Of a DNA stretch of 64,000 bases, positions 8,954 to 18,103 are shown one piece after another (the stretch's first letter is position 1; every line of letters starts with the position of its first letter). The notes beneath the pieces were generated by a model that worked only from the letters and a program-made list of their open reading frames with translations, was not told where the DNA came from and ran no database searches. Source of the DNA: Brucella rhizosphaerae. Its GTDB lineage: Bacteria > Pseudomonadota > Alphaproteobacteria > Rhizobiales > Rhizobiaceae. The stretch is from positions 310,001 to 374,000 of the forward strand of contig NZ_NNRK01000029.1 in assembly GCF_002252475.1 (NCBI RefSeq). Reading direction: 5' to 3'. The position numbers were made by a program, and so were the translations under genes.

Positions 8954-9937
8954 ATGGGACTTCTGGTAGACGGCAAGTGGCATGATGTCTGGTATGACAC
9001 CGCGAACACCAAAGGCCGCTTTGAGCGCTCTAAATCGCAGTTCAGAAATTGGGTCACAGTGGATGGCAGTGCAGGTCCAAGCGGCGAAGGCGGCTTCAAG
9101 GCCGAGCCTGATCGCTATCATCTCTATGTATCCTACGCCTGCCCGTGGGCGCATCGTACGCTGATCTTCCGCGCGCTCAAAAAACTTGAAGACGTCATTT
9201 CCGTATCGGTGGTTGATGCGCTTATGGTGGAAGAAGGCTGGACCTTTTACGGGACAACAGGCAGCACAGGCGATGCGCTTTATGGATCTAAGCGCCTGCA
9301 TGAAATTTACACGCGCGCCGATCCGCATTATTCTGGTCGCGTGACCGTGCCCGTTCTTTGGGACAAGCAACGCGGCACAATCGTCTCCAACGAGTCGGCG
9401 GAAATCATTCGTATGCTCAACAGCGCCTTTGATGAATTCGGCGATGCATCGCTTGATTTATATCCAGAGCAGTTGCGCGGTGAGATCGATGCGCTGAACG
9501 ACTTCATCTACCCGAACATCAACAATGGCGTCTATCGTGCGGGCTTTGCCACGACACAGGATGCTTATGAAGAAGCATTCGGCCAATTGTTCAAGGCACT
9601 CGACAAGCTGGAAGATACACTTTCAAAACAGCGCTATCTGACGGGCTCGCCCCTTACAGAAGCCGACTGGCGTCTATTCACAACGCTGATACGCTTTGAT
9701 CCTGTGTATGTCGGGCATTTCAAATGTAATCTGCGCCGTATCGCGGACTACCCAAACTTATGGAATTACACGCGTGAGCTTTATCAGATACCGGGTGTCT
9801 CCACGACCGTCGATATGGAACATATCAAGGGCCATTACTACCGCAGTCACAAGACGATCAACCCCACAGGGATCGTTCCGTTGGGCCCGGAAATAGATTT
9901 TGCTGCGCCACACGATCGGGCAAGATTCGATAACTGA
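8954..9937 (+). CDS. yqjG: Glutathionyl-hydroquinone reductase (Xi-class GST)
   Basis: A 327-residue protein of the Xi class of glutathione transferases, which reduce glutathionyl-hydroquinones to hydroquinones. The catalytic Cys-Pro-Trp motif is clear in YVSYACPWAHRTLIFRALKK (near residue 65), and the family motif VPVLWDKQRGTIVSNESAEI follows. The C-terminal helical domain holds YLTGSPLTEADWRLFTTLIR and ends with the conserved GHYYRSHKTINPTGIVPLGP. The start at 8954 is chosen because AAGGAG lies at 8941-8946; an ATG further upstream at 8801 would add an unrelated 51 residues. Likely role: quinone or aromatic detoxification. Single-gene unit. Confidence 0.92.
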   Translation: MGLLVDGKWHDVWYDTANTKGRFERSKSQFRNWVTVDGSAGPSGEGGFKAEPDRYHLYVSYACPWAHRTLIFRALKKLEDVISVSVVDALMVEEGWTFYGTTGSTGDALYGSKRLHEIYTRADPHYSGRVTVPVLWDKQRGTIVSNESAEIIRMLNSAFDEFGDASLDLYPEQLRGEIDALNDFIYPNINNGVYRAGFATTQDAYEEAFGQLFKALDKLEDTLSKQRYLTGSPLTEADWRLFTTLIRFDPVYVGHFKCNLRRIADYPNLWNYTRELYQIPGVSTTVDMEHIKGHYYRSHKTINPTGIVPLGPEIDFAAPHDRARFDN

Positions 9938-10075
9938 GCCTTTCCTGCAACAGTCTGACCAGAACATCAGCACTTCCTCAAATCTTGCTCGCCCCTTTTG
10001 ATCTCGATCAATGGGGCGGCTCGCGACGCGGTTCAGATTACCCGCATCGCTACCCAAGACTTGAAGGAGAGACAG

Positions 10076-10762
10076 ATGAACCGTTTTGCCAAAGGGCTTC
10101 TGGCCGCAACCGCAATCACCTTTGCAGCACCAGCCGCCTTTGCCGCTGATACGATCATCGCCCAACCGGCAACCGAGATCATTGCCGTCCCGCAGGCGCT
10201 GACGCCATGGCAGATTCGCGTACGCGCGCTTGGTGTCATTGCTGAGAACAAAGGTTATGTGAACGAAGTTCCCGGTTCGGGCCTTGATTACTCAAAATCA
10301 ATTACCCCCGAACTCGACATCACCTATTACTTCACCGACAATCTCGCAGCTGAACTCATTCTCGGAACGACCTATGCCAATATTAACGGCACTGGGTCCA
10401 TCGAAGGTTTGGGCAAGGTCGGCAAAACCTGGATTCTGCCGCCAACCCTCACACTGCAATATCATTTCACCAACTTCGGCGCTTTCAAGCCTTATGTCGG
10501 TGCAGGCGTGAACTACACCATGTTCTTTAATCAGGATGCATCCGGCGTTGACTACCTGAAAGTCAAGAACACCTTCGGCGGCGCGCTTCAGGTCGGCTTC
10601 GACTATATGATTGACGAACATTGGGGCGTGAACTTCGACGTGAAGAAGCTTTTTCTTGAACCGAAATTCGACGCGACACTTGCTGATGGTGTTACGCAGG
10701 TCAGCGGCAAGGCCAAACTCAATCCCTGGCTGATCGGTACAGGTATTACTTATCGCTTCTAA
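10076..10762 (+). CDS. OmpW family outer membrane protein
   Basis: A 228-residue outer membrane beta-barrel precursor. The signal peptide is MNRFAKGLLAATAITFAAPA with cleavage after AFA. The mature part shows alternating amphipathic strands and OmpW hallmarks: WQIRVRALGVI near the start, ELDITYYFTDNLAAELILGT, LPPTLTLQYHF, FKPYVGAGVNYTMFF and a C-terminal strand ending TGITYRF with a terminal Phe as recognised by the Bam machinery. OmpW proteins form narrow 8-strand barrels thought to pass small hydrophobic molecules. The start at 10076 is set by AAGGAGA at 10064-10070. A GAAA-loop hairpin follows the stop. Confidence 0.9.
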   Translation: MNRFAKGLLAATAITFAAPAAFAADTIIAQPATEIIAVPQALTPWQIRVRALGVIAENKGYVNEVPGSGLDYSKSITPELDITYYFTDNLAAELILGTTYANINGTGSIEGLGKVGKTWILPPTLTLQYHFTNFGAFKPYVGAGVNYTMFFNQDASGVDYLKVKNTFGGALQVGFDYMIDEHWGVNFDVKKLFLEPKFDATLADGVTQVSGKAKLNPWLIGTGITYRF

Positions 10763-10775
10763 TCTCTAAAAATGA

Positions 10776-10796
10776 GGGCGCGAAAGCGCCCTTTCC
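10776..10796. terminator. Hairpin terminator between ompW-type gene and NUDIX gene
   Basis: GGGCGC - GAAA - GCGCCC stem-loop (10776-10791) followed by TTT on the plus strand and by CATTTTTAG on the minus strand. It sits between two convergent genes and can serve both. Confidence 0.65.
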
Positions 10797-10797
10797 A

Positions 10798-11253
10798 TTA
10801 CCACGTTGGAAGCGGATCGAGATCGTGCAACGCTTCCTGCAAGCGACGCTTCGTCGAGGATGTGGTGCCTTCCGGCAGATTATCCAGCGGGAAAAAGCCA
10901 GCCTCTGCTATTTCCCTGTCACGCTTTTTTGGTTCTGTCTGTTCAAAGTCACGGCAGACATAAAGCGCCACATGGTCCCGAGGTGAAGCATGAGCATTCT
11001 TGTAAAGCGCGAAAAGCTCCGGCTTTCCCGTAAGGCGAATATTGCCTTCCTCGCGCAGTTCCTTTTCAAGTGCTTGCCCGAATGTCTCGCCGCTATCGAC
11101 ACCACCACCCGGCAATTGCCAACCGGGAACATAAGTATGCTTCACCAGAAACACGGAATTTTTCTCTTCATCAAAAACAATCGCCCTGACGCCCAAAGTC
11201 ATGGGACGCCTTATCAAAAAATACGTATGAAATAAAAAATGGCGGAAGCGCAT
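10798..11253 (-). CDS. NUDIX hydrolase
   Basis: A 151-residue NUDIX protein. The box region reads GGGVDSGETFGQALEKELRE then EGNI, where the usual REUXEEXGU is degenerate: Lys replaces the Arg and Asn replaces the second Gly. The acidic metal-binding residues of the box (E in KEL and the EE pair) are kept, so it may still be active on a nucleoside diphosphate-linked substrate. The N-terminus (FLFHTYFLIRRPMTLGVRAI) is hydrophobic, a feature of a small group of alphaproteobacterial NUDIX proteins. It is convergent with the OmpW gene. Substrate unknown. Confidence 0.85.
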   Translation of the reverse strand: MRFRHFLFHTYFLIRRPMTLGVRAIVFDEEKNSVFLVKHTYVPGWQLPGGGVDSGETFGQALEKELREEGNIRLTGKPELFALYKNAHASPRDHVALYVCRDFEQTEPKKRDREIAEAGFFPLDNLPEGTTSSTKRRLQEALHDLDPLPTW

Positions 11254-11265
11254 ACCGTCACTCCA

Positions 11266-11316
11266 AGAGCATTTCCGGCAAAACTGCTTAGATGTTTTGC
11301 ATGAGGCAAATGCGTA
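11266..11316. repeat. RIME-like intergenic repeat, diverged copy
   Basis: Starts AGAGCATTTCCGGCAAAACT and ends near GGCAAATGCGT. It shares the AGAGCAT..GCAAAA..GTTTTGC layout of the window's other copies but is more diverged. Confidence 0.4.
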
Positions 11317-11411
11317 AAAATATTCTGCTCTCTGAATCTTGCTACAAATACATCAACAAAAAGTCGCTAAACACGGTTTCGATTTAAATAATAATACAGT
11401 ACACCCACTAT

Positions 11412-12314
11412 ATGTTTCGCCTTGCCCACATCTCAGACATCCACCTGTCGCCTCTGCCACGTATTCGCTATCGCGAATTGGCGTCGAAACGCATTACAGG
11501 CTACATTAACTGGCTGCGAAACCGTAAGAATGCAATGCACGGCACGGTGCTGGACAGCTTGATCGCCGACATGCTGGCACACAAGCCAGACCATATTGCG
11601 GTCACTGGTGACCTTGTTAATCTGGCGCTCAATCTGGAAATCGACATCGCCCGCGATTGGCTCACAAGCCTGGGCAATCCGGACAATGTGTCCGTTGTGC
11701 CCGGCAATCACGATGCTTATGTTCCTGGTGCGCTCGATAAATCCTGCCGCAAGTGGGAACCATGGATGCATGGCGACGGCGTCGATAATCACGGTGAACG
11801 ACCGATATTTCCTTACATGCGCGCTCGCGATCCGGTTGCCATGATCGGCGTTTCCTCGGCTCGCGCTACAGCACCCTTCATGGCGAGCGGCGATTTTCGC
11901 TCAGCGCAGGCCAAACGTCTGGCTTTGGCACTCGATGAAGCTGGCGCGCGTGGCCTGTTTCGTGTCGTAATGATCCACCATCCGCCAATCCATGGTGCTA
12001 CACCAGCGCACAAGCGGCTATACGGCATCCGTCGCTTCCAGAAAGTCATCCGCCAACACGGGGCGGAACTGGTCATTCATGGCCATACACATCTCGCTAC
12101 ACGCTACGATATAGATGGGCCGGACGGTAAGGTTCCAGTGATCTGTGTACCATCGGCAAGCCAGAATTTTGGGGGGCATAAGCCGCCTGCACGTTATAAC
12201 ATCTTTAATATCGACCGTAAGCCGGAAGGCGGCTGGCTGTGCCAATGGGAACAGCACGGTATCGAAGATGAGAGCGAACACATCATCAAAATTTCAGAGC
12301 AGAAACTCTATTAA
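11412..12314 (+). CDS. Calcineurin-like metallophosphoesterase
   Basis: A 300-residue metallophosphoesterase with the complete dinuclear-metal motif set: DIHLSP (DxH, residue 9), GDLVNLA (GD), VVPGNHDAY (GNHD), MIHHPP (H) and HGHTHLAT (GHxH). It belongs to the cpdA-like cytosolic group; 3',5'-cAMP phosphodiesterase activity is possible but not provable from sequence. No signal peptide is present. No convincing Shine-Dalgarno sequence precedes the ATG at 11412; the upstream region is AT-rich. It is convergent with leuA, and a shared terminator hairpin lies between. Confidence 0.9.
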   Translation: MFRLAHISDIHLSPLPRIRYRELASKRITGYINWLRNRKNAMHGTVLDSLIADMLAHKPDHIAVTGDLVNLALNLEIDIARDWLTSLGNPDNVSVVPGNHDAYVPGALDKSCRKWEPWMHGDGVDNHGERPIFPYMRARDPVAMIGVSSARATAPFMASGDFRSAQAKRLALALDEAGARGLFRVVMIHHPPIHGATPAHKRLYGIRRFQKVIRQHGAELVIHGHTHLATRYDIDGPDGKVPVICVPSASQNFGGHKPPARYNIFNIDRKPEGGWLCQWEQHGIEDESEHIIKISEQKLY

Positions 12315-12325
12315 AGCATCTCCAG

Positions 12326-12358
12326 AAAAAAGGCGGCACATGATGCCGCCTTTTTTAA
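12326..12358. terminator. Bidirectional terminator, metallophosphoesterase / leuA
   Basis: Perfect stem GGCGGCA (12332-12338) / TGCCGCC (12344-12350) with a five-base loop, flanked by A6 on the left and T6 on the right. It can end both convergent transcripts. Confidence 0.9.
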
Positions 12359-12371
12359 TTATACTTTTCAG

Positions 12372-14087
12372 TTACTTACCAATAACACGATTGGCTGCTG
12401 AGACCAGAGCTTCAAGCGAAGCGCTCACGATATTATCGTTGATACCGACACCGAACAGCTTGCCATCGGGATAAGCGATTTCAACATAGGAAATAGCCGA
12501 AGCATCCGAACCTTGCTGTAGTGAATGCTCGGAATAATCGACAACTGACATCTTCACACCGAGATATTTCGACAGCGCGTCGATGAAGCCATCAATCGGA
12601 CCTGTGCCCTTGCCTTCAATATTCTTGGTCACGCCGTTGTCGGTGATTTCGGCGTTCATAATGCGACGGCCCTTCTGCTCAGGATCAGCATAGGTATGGT
12701 GATCCACGAACTTGATACGGCCTTCTGCCTGCTCGACATAAAGTTTCTGGAACTCTTGATGAATACGCCTGGACGGGAGTTCCTTGCCTTCTTCATCCGT
12801 TATGTTCTGGATGATTTCGCGGAATTCCACCTGCAGATTGCGCGGCAGGTTCAAGCCATAATCGGCCTGCAGAATGTAAGCGATACCACCTTTGCCCGAT
12901 TGGGAATTGATGCGGATGATCGCTTCGTAAGAACGACCAACATCCTGCGGATCAATCGGCAGATATGGCACTTCCCAAACCGGAGAATTGGCCGTCTTGC
13001 GAACCTTCATGCCCTTGTTAATCGCATCCTGATGCGAACCGGAGAAAGCCGTATAAACCAACTCACCCACATAAGGATGGCGCTCGGCGATCTTCAGCTG
13101 GTTTGAATATTCGTAGACATCTTTCATGCGATTGATGTCACTGCAATCCAGCTCAGGGTCGATGCCCTGCGTGTACATGTTCAGTGCCAGCGTCACCAGA
13201 TCGACGTTGCCAGTGCGCTCACCATTGCCGAACAGCGTGCCTTCAACGCGGTCAGCGCCCGCCATCAAGGCCAGTTCGGTCGCAGCAATGCCGGTACCAC
13301 GATCATTGTGCGGATGCAGCGAAATGATCAGGTTTTCGCGATTGTCGAGATTGCGGCACATCCATTCGATCTGATCGGCATAGACGTTCGGCGTGTTCAT
13401 TTCGACGGTCGATGGCAGGTTCAAAATCAGTTTGTTCTCAGCCGTCGGTTTGACGATCTCAGTCACGGCATTGCAGATTTCCAGCGCCACATCCAATTCA
13501 GTACCAGTAAAGCTTTCAGGCGAATACTGGAAGCGATAGCCGCCGCCTGTCTTTGCAGCCATATCCATGATCATCTTGGCCGCATCGGTTGCGATCTGCT
13601 TGATGCCTTTGACGTCCTTGTTGAACACCACACGACGCTGCAATTCACTGGTTGAATTATAGAAGTGGATGATAGGCGTCTTGGCCCCTTCCAGAGATTC
13701 AAACGTGCGCGTAATCAATTCAGGGCGGCATTGCACCAGCACCTGCAAATCAACGGTATCTGGCACATCGCCCTGCTCGATTGCCCAGCGGCAGAAGTCG
13801 AAATCAGTCTGCGAAGCTGAAGGAAAGCCAATTTCGATTTCAGGAAAGCCCATATCGACGAGCAAACGGAACATGCGTTCCTTGCGGTCGTGGCCCATTG
13901 GGTCAACCAGGGCCTGATTGCCATCACGCAAATCAACCGAACACCAGATCGGTGCCTTTTCGATGCGCTTCGCAGGCCAGGTACGATCATCGAGTTTTGG
14001 AAATGGGAACGGCGAATATTTTACGCCGGCATCAGGCATGCCCTTTTGCTTTGGGGCAGAATTCGAGGTGTTTACATTCTGATTCAT
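12372..14087 (-). CDS. leuA: 2-isopropylmalate synthase
   Basis: 571 residues, the long LeuA form. It condenses acetyl-CoA with 2-oxoisovalerate in the first committed step of leucine synthesis. The N-terminal HMGL-like TIM barrel shows SVDLRDGNQALVDPMG (catalytic Arg-Asp), the metal-site motif SLHPHNDRGTGIAATELALM and GNGERTGNVDLVTLALNMY. The C-terminal part (residues 440-571) is the LeuA regulatory dimer domain for leucine feedback (FVDHHTYADPEQKG, VEIAYPDGKLFGVGINDNIV). The start ATG 14087 has GGAGG upstream. The 5' region carries a leucine-rich leader peptide and an attenuator hairpin, so control is probably both transcriptional and allosteric. Confidence 0.97.
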   Translation of the reverse strand: MNQNVNTSNSAPKQKGMPDAGVKYSPFPFPKLDDRTWPAKRIEKAPIWCSVDLRDGNQALVDPMGHDRKERMFRLLVDMGFPEIEIGFPSASQTDFDFCRWAIEQGDVPDTVDLQVLVQCRPELITRTFESLEGAKTPIIHFYNSTSELQRRVVFNKDVKGIKQIATDAAKMIMDMAAKTGGGYRFQYSPESFTGTELDVALEICNAVTEIVKPTAENKLILNLPSTVEMNTPNVYADQIEWMCRNLDNRENLIISLHPHNDRGTGIAATELALMAGADRVEGTLFGNGERTGNVDLVTLALNMYTQGIDPELDCSDINRMKDVYEYSNQLKIAERHPYVGELVYTAFSGSHQDAINKGMKVRKTANSPVWEVPYLPIDPQDVGRSYEAIIRINSQSGKGGIAYILQADYGLNLPRNLQVEFREIIQNITDEEGKELPSRRIHQEFQKLYVEQAEGRIKFVDHHTYADPEQKGRRIMNAEITDNGVTKNIEGKGTGPIDGFIDALSKYLGVKMSVVDYSEHSLQQGSDASAISYVEIAYPDGKLFGVGINDNIVSASLEALVSAANRVIGK

Positions 14088-14172
14088 GGTCTTCTCATCC
14101 TCCCGGCCTGCCTGACAGTACTAAACTGCCCGAACGACACGGATATCTCGTCTTAAAATTCAAATGTGGATT

Positions 14173-14223
14173 TTGAGAAAGGAGCATACGTCGGCGGGAT
14201 CGCTATCGACCGCCGGACGCTCC
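14173..14223 (-). terminator. leuA attenuator hairpin
   Basis: On the minus strand, arms GGAGC..CGGCGG and CCGCCG..GCTCC (14223 down to 14181) form a long interrupted stem, followed by TTTCTCAAAAT. It begins three bases after the stop of the leucine-rich leader peptide and lies before leuA, the expected place for a transcription attenuator. The U-run is short. Confidence 0.65.
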
Positions 14224-14225
14224 TT

Positions 14226-14348
14226 TCAACGAGCCCGGCGATCGCCGCTAAGGCCGAGGGTAAGAAGCGAGTTTAGAACGCAAACATTCACACGCGCGGA
14301 AGTGTCCGCTGCGGAATATCCCATAGATGTTGCGTTCTTCATAACCAT
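14226..14348 (-). CDS. leuL: Leucine leader peptide (attenuator)
   Basis: A short reading frame of about 40 codons ending just before the leuA attenuator hairpin. Its C-terminal part reads VLNSLLTLGLSGDRRAR: five Leu codons within ten positions, spelled CTA, CTT, CTT, CTC, CTT, with no CTG. Such a run of Leu codons directly before a terminator-like hairpin is the signature of ribosome-mediated attenuation: ribosome stalling at low Leu-tRNA would prevent the terminator from forming. The start is uncertain (ATG at 14348, 14342 or 14321); no clear Shine-Dalgarno sequence is visible. The call rests on position and codon content, not on homology search. Confidence 0.7.
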   Translation of the reverse strand: MVMKNATSMGYSAADTSARVNVCVLNSLLTLGLSGDRRAR

Positions 14349-14476
14349 GGTGAAGCTTTTACACGCGAGGTATGAAACGCGCAAGACGATATTTCTTACT
14401 ATGTACATTCTGAAAACCGTAACCCAGCTCACGGAAAAAACACCCCAAGGCCGATACAAAGAGCAGGAAATGCGCT

Positions 14477-15385
14477 CTAAGCAAACGGCACAGAGCTGGT
14501 GCCTAACGGCAGCTTTGCCTCATCTTCTGGCTCGACATGGATCACCACGCGCGCGCTTTCGACCTGCGTTTTCAGAGCATCTTCGATTCGGTCGCAAATG
14601 ATATGCGCGTCACCCACGCTCATATCGGCCGCCACAACCAGATGAAATTCAACAAAAGTTACGCGACCGGCAATACGTGTCTTGAGATCATGAACCTCAA
14701 TGGCCCCACCAGCATTGGCAGAAATCACATCACGAATGCGCATTTCCTCGGCAGGCTCAACGCCAATATCCATCAGTCCCTGTACGGATGAATTGATGAC
14801 GCCCCAGCCCTGCCAAAGAATGTTGATGGCAACCAGAATTGCAAGCAGCGGATCGAGGATAGCCCAACCAGTGATAACGGCACCAACAAGACCAACCAGA
14901 ACACCTACCGAGGTGAACACATCGGTCATGATATGTTTGCCGTCTGCTTCAAGAGCTGGCGAACGCGCACTGCGCCCGGTACGAATGAGCAGCATTGCCC
15001 AGAGACAGTTGATGACGGCAGCGCCTGTATTGATCGCAAGGCCAAGCCATGGCTCATCGAGCTGACGCGGGTTCTCAAGAGCGGACCATGCTTCGTTTGC
15101 AATCAAAAGGGCAGCAATCGTAATCAGCACACCTTCGACAACTGCTGAAATATACTCTGCCTTGTGATGACCAAACGGGTGGTTATCATCAGCTGGCTTA
15201 TAGCTGACGCTGATCGCCCACCAGGCACCAATCGCTGCAATAACATTGACGATCGATTCAAGGGCGTCGGAATATAGTGCAACCGAGCCGGTCAGTGCAT
15301 AAGCGATGTATTTCAGGCCCATGACGCCAAGGGCAACGGGTATTGACCAAGCGGCTAGCCGCCGAACTTTTACACTCGCGTCCAT
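14477..15385 (-). CDS. Cation diffusion facilitator (CDF) exporter
   Basis: 302 residues. Six membrane helices are expected in the first 210 residues, followed by a cytosolic ferredoxin-like domain (VHDLKTRIAGRVTFVEFHLV). Metal-site motifs are SVALYSDALESIVN in helix 2 (the Y-S-D-x-x-E form) and ADGKHIMTDVFTS in helix 5 (HxxxD). NHPFGHHKAEYISA after helix 2 is the classic CDF loop. Proton-driven efflux of Zn2+, Fe2+ or Mn2+ is likely; the first quartet residue being Tyr/Ser-Asp rather than His-Asp argues against a pure zinc type, but specificity stays open. Single gene between the leuA leader and trpE(G). Confidence 0.92.
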   Translation of the reverse strand: MDASVKVRRLAAWSIPVALGVMGLKYIAYALTGSVALYSDALESIVNVIAAIGAWWAISVSYKPADDNHPFGHHKAEYISAVVEGVLITIAALLIANEAWSALENPRQLDEPWLGLAINTGAAVINCLWAMLLIRTGRSARSPALEADGKHIMTDVFTSVGVLVGLVGAVITGWAILDPLLAILVAINILWQGWGVINSSVQGLMDIGVEPAEEMRIRDVISANAGGAIEVHDLKTRIAGRVTFVEFHLVVAADMSVGDAHIICDRIEDALKTQVESARVVIHVEPEDEAKLPLGTSSVPFA

Positions 15386-15641
15386 AAGGAACCTTCAATT
15401 CTTAAATTTTAGTCCCGACAAGCGGGCTCAGGCTAACTGAGAAGCCTATTGCGCATTCACCCCGGCGAGGCCGGTAAGCAGCATTTCGATAGCCGTTCTA
15501 TAGCCCATAAAATTCAAAATTCGAAACCCTGTTTTTTTACTTCGCGTATTTAATTTTCTCTTGCGAATGCAATGCATTACAGTTGCAAATGGTTCGCCAA
15601 AGCAGGTCGAAAAAGGCTTGGTTTTATAAGGCCCTGAATAC
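15386..15641. other. Intergenic region, CDF exporter upstream region
   Basis: No gene is supported here. The region is moderately AT-rich and presumably holds the promoter of the CDF gene (minus strand). No riboswitch-like fold was recognised. Confidence 0.4.
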
Positions 15642-15676
15642 AAAAACCGGCCGCAGTTTTCACCACGGCCGGTTTT
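15642..15676 (-). terminator. Terminator of trpE(G)
   Basis: Perfect stem CCGGCCG (15647-15653) / CGGCCGG (15666-15672), flanked on the left by AAAAA, which is a U-run on the minus transcript that ends trpE(G). Confidence 0.85.
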
Positions 15677-15700
15677 GCAATTTGTAAAGTGAGAATGCGA

Positions 15701-17905
15701 TCAGTAGTTGGTGCGACGTGCTTTATGCTTGCCGGCAAAATGCGTCACCACGTTTTCAATCATCCGCATACCTGCATTCTGGCCAAGCGACATGATGGAT
15801 TCGGGGTGAAACTGAACAGCGGCCACTGGCTCTTTCTTGTGTTCAAACGCCATGATGACACCGTCTTCCGTTTCCGCCGTCACCAGGAAATCATCCGGCA
15901 GACGTTCAGGATCAGCAAAGATCGAGTGATAACGACCAACCGTCACTTCCTTGGGCAGGCCTGAGAAAATGCGTTCAGGTTTGGAGACCCGAATGCGCGA
16001 CGGCTTGCCATGCATTGGAACACGCAACTGACGCAGTGTGCCACCATAAGCCTCTGCGAGCGCTTGCAAACCAAGACAGACACCGAAGATTGGCAATTGG
16101 CGCTTACGCGCCTTATCAATGGTCGCTTTGCAATCGAAATCCTGCGGCGTGCCCGGCCCGGGTGAAAGCACGACGAGATCCGGCTTGACCCGGTCGAACA
16201 CCTCCTCCGCAACGGGCGAACGAACGGTCGAAACGGTTGCACCAGTCTGGCGGAAATAATTGGCGAGCGTGTGCACGAAAGAATCTTCGTGATCCACAAG
16301 CAGGATCGAAATCCCCTCGCCCACTTTTGCCGCTACGCGCTCTTCAACTACATGATTGCTCTTCTGTGCTTCGCGCACAGCAGCAATCATGGCGGAGGCT
16401 TTCAGTTCTGTTTCCGCTTCTTCCTCTTCCGGATTGGAATCGAACAACAGGGTTGCCCCGGCACGGATCTCGGCCACGCCATCTTTCACGCGGATCGTGC
16501 GAAGTGTAAGGCCGGTATTCATGTCGCCATTGAAGTGCATCATGCCAATGGCACCACCATACCACGCACGGGGGCTGCGCTCGTTTTCTTCAAGGAAACG
16601 CATGGCCCAGAGCTTCGGAGCACCGGTCACAGTTACGGCCCAGGCATGGCTGAGGAAGCCGTCAAACGCATCCATGCCATCACGCAGACGGCCTTCGATG
16701 TGATCTACAGTGTGGATCAGGCGCGAATACATTTCGATCTGGCGGCGACCAATTACGCGCACAGAGCCCGGTTCGCAGACACGGCTCTTGTCGTTACGAT
16801 CGACATCCGAGCACATGGTGAGCTCGGATTCGTCCTTCTTGGAGTTGAGCAGTTTCAATATCTGCTCGGAGTCAGAAATTGCATCTTCGCCACGCTTGAT
16901 CGTGCCCGAAATCGGGCAGGTTTCAATACGGCGACCATTGACGCGCACGAACATTTCAGGCGACGCGCCTACCAGATACTCGTTCTCACCAAGATTGATG
17001 AAGAAGGAATAAGGGGAAGGATTGATCGTCTTCAGGCGACGGAAAATCTCGGATGGGGCCGTGTGGCAGCGTTCATAGAACGTCTGTCCCGGAACAACCT
17101 CGAACAGATCACCACGCTGGAAGCTGGCCTTGGCGCGCTCGACCAGCCTGGCATATTCGCCCGGATTATGATCGCCGCGCGGCAAATCGCGCTCAGCGGG
17201 CTTAAAGGATTGCACTGGCGTGGCACGATCAAGATCATGCGTGGATGAACCGCCGCAAACAAACTCGTAACGATCCACCCAGGCACGCGCCGAATAATGA
17301 TCCGCCACAAAGATTTCATCCGGAATGAAGAGCACCAGATCGCGCTGCTCATCAGGACGTTTGAGCTTGTACTCAATCGGATCAAACTGGAAGGCCAGAT
17401 CGTAACCAAACGCTCCATAGAGGCCAAGATTTGCATCTTCCTCAGAAAAGAACAGGCCGACAATTGCACGCAGGACCGTAAAGACCGACGGCATACGCGA
17501 GCGCTCTTCTTCAGTAAAAGTGCCGCTCGGCTCAGCAATTGTGAGCTCAATGCAGTCTTCATCAGCCTTGTCGACTTTCACTTCCGCGAGAGCTTTGACC
17601 GTCTTGAGGATCGGGCGCAGCAGAATAACGCCGCGCTTGTTCAGTGCCTCAATACGCATCTGCCGTGCCCGCGATGTGATCGCAACAGGCGGATCGACAA
17701 TCGCCGTATCCCATCGCGTGTAGCGGCCCGGATATTCGTAGTTGGAAGAAAAGACCGCACCCCGACGCTCGTTCAGAGCATCGATATACGTCTCGATCGC
17801 TCCCTTATAAGCAGTCAGATGACGCACGCGTTCGACAACAATGCCGCCCGCTGTCTCGTGCCTGAATATCTCGCTATCCGCAATCTTCGCGTTCATGGCT
17901 GGCAA
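15701..17905 (-). CDS. trpE: Anthranilate synthase, fused TrpE(G)
   Basis: 734 residues, a fusion of component I (TrpE, residues 1 to about 510) and component II (TrpG glutaminase, about 530-734). It makes anthranilate from chorismate and glutamine, the first step of tryptophan synthesis. TrpE signatures: [54 protein letters not shown], and [16 protein letters not shown]. TrpG signatures: [14 protein letters not shown], nucleophile in [16 protein letters not shown] (about residue 608), and His/Glu in [12 protein letters not shown] (about 700), so the triad is complete. The fusion is typical of Rhizobiales. It is preceded by trpL and an attenuator. Confidence 0.97.
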   Translation of the reverse strand: MPAMNAKIADSEIFRHETAGGIVVERVRHLTAYKGAIETYIDALNERRGAVFSSNYEYPGRYTRWDTAIVDPPVAITSRARQMRIEALNKRGVILLRPILKTVKALAEVKVDKADEDCIELTIAEPSGTFTEEERSRMPSVFTVLRAIVGLFFSEEDANLGLYGAFGYDLAFQFDPIEYKLKRPDEQRDLVLFIPDEIFVADHYSARAWVDRYEFVCGGSSTHDLDRATPVQSFKPAERDLPRGDHNPGEYARLVERAKASFQRGDLFEVVPGQTFYERCHTAPSEIFRRLKTINPSPYSFFINLGENEYLVGASPEMFVRVNGRRIETCPISGTIKRGEDAISDSEQILKLLNSKKDESELTMCSDVDRNDKSRVCEPGSVRVIGRRQIEMYSRLIHTVDHIEGRLRDGMDAFDGFLSHAWAVTVTGAPKLWAMRFLEENERSPRAWYGGAIGMMHFNGDMNTGLTLRTIRVKDGVAEIRAGATLLFDSNPEEEEAETELKASAMIAAVREAQKSNHVVEERVAAKVGEGISILLVDHEDSFVHTLANYFRQTGATVSTVRSPVAEEVFDRVKPDLVVLSPGPGTPQDFDCKATIDKARKRQLPIFGVCLGLQALAEAYGGTLRQLRVPMHGKPSRIRVSKPERIFSGLPKEVTVGRYHSIFADPERLPDDFLVTAETEDGVIMAFEHKKEPVAAVQFHPESIMSLGQNAGMRMIENVVTHFAGKHKARRTNY

Positions 17906-17983
17906 ATCCCAAATCTTTTTTCGTTTTCGAACACTTCCGAAACCTGGTTCCCCTTGCCGCCGGTCTCATTCAAACAGCCAAAT

Positions 17984-18013
17984 AAAAAGGCCGCCCGGAT
18001 AATCCCAGCGGCC
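17984..18013 (-). terminator. trp attenuator terminator
   Basis: On the minus strand GGCCGC (18013-18008) pairs with GCGGCC (17994-17989), with further TGG/CCG pairing inside, followed by TTTTTATTTGG. It lies between trpL and trpE(G). The overlapping upstream segment (GCGGCCACGCAGGCG) could form an alternative pairing. Confidence 0.85.
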
Positions 18014-18055
18014 TGTCTCTATAACGCAAATGCGCAAACGCCTGCGTGGCCGCTT

Positions 18056-18103
18056 TTAGCGAGCCCACCACCAGCCTTTGATGTCAATGCGCGAAATGTT
18101 CAT
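18056..18103 (-). CDS. trpL: trp operon leader peptide
   Basis: A 15-codon frame reading MNISRIDIKGWWWAR followed by TAA. Three consecutive Trp codons just before a terminator hairpin are the hallmark of trp attenuation. The related Sinorhizobium meliloti leader peptide also ends WWWAR, so the identification is firm. When charged tRNA-Trp is plentiful the ribosome clears the WWW codons and the terminator at 17984-18013 forms. In S. meliloti the released leader RNA and peptide have extra roles in trans; whether that holds here is unknown. A possible promoter lies upstream (CTGACA with a TATGGC 16 bases later). Confidence 0.92.
   Translation of the reverse strand: MNISRIDIKGWWWAR

Noticed and set aside
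15386..15641. Metal-sensing riboswitch before the CDF exporter
   Set aside because: No fold resembling yybP-ykoY or other metal riboswitches could be drawn; only short chance hairpins.
16271..17248. 325-codon open frame opposite trpE(G)
   Set aside because: It lies wholly inside the well-supported trpE(G) coding sequence and has no recognisable domain.
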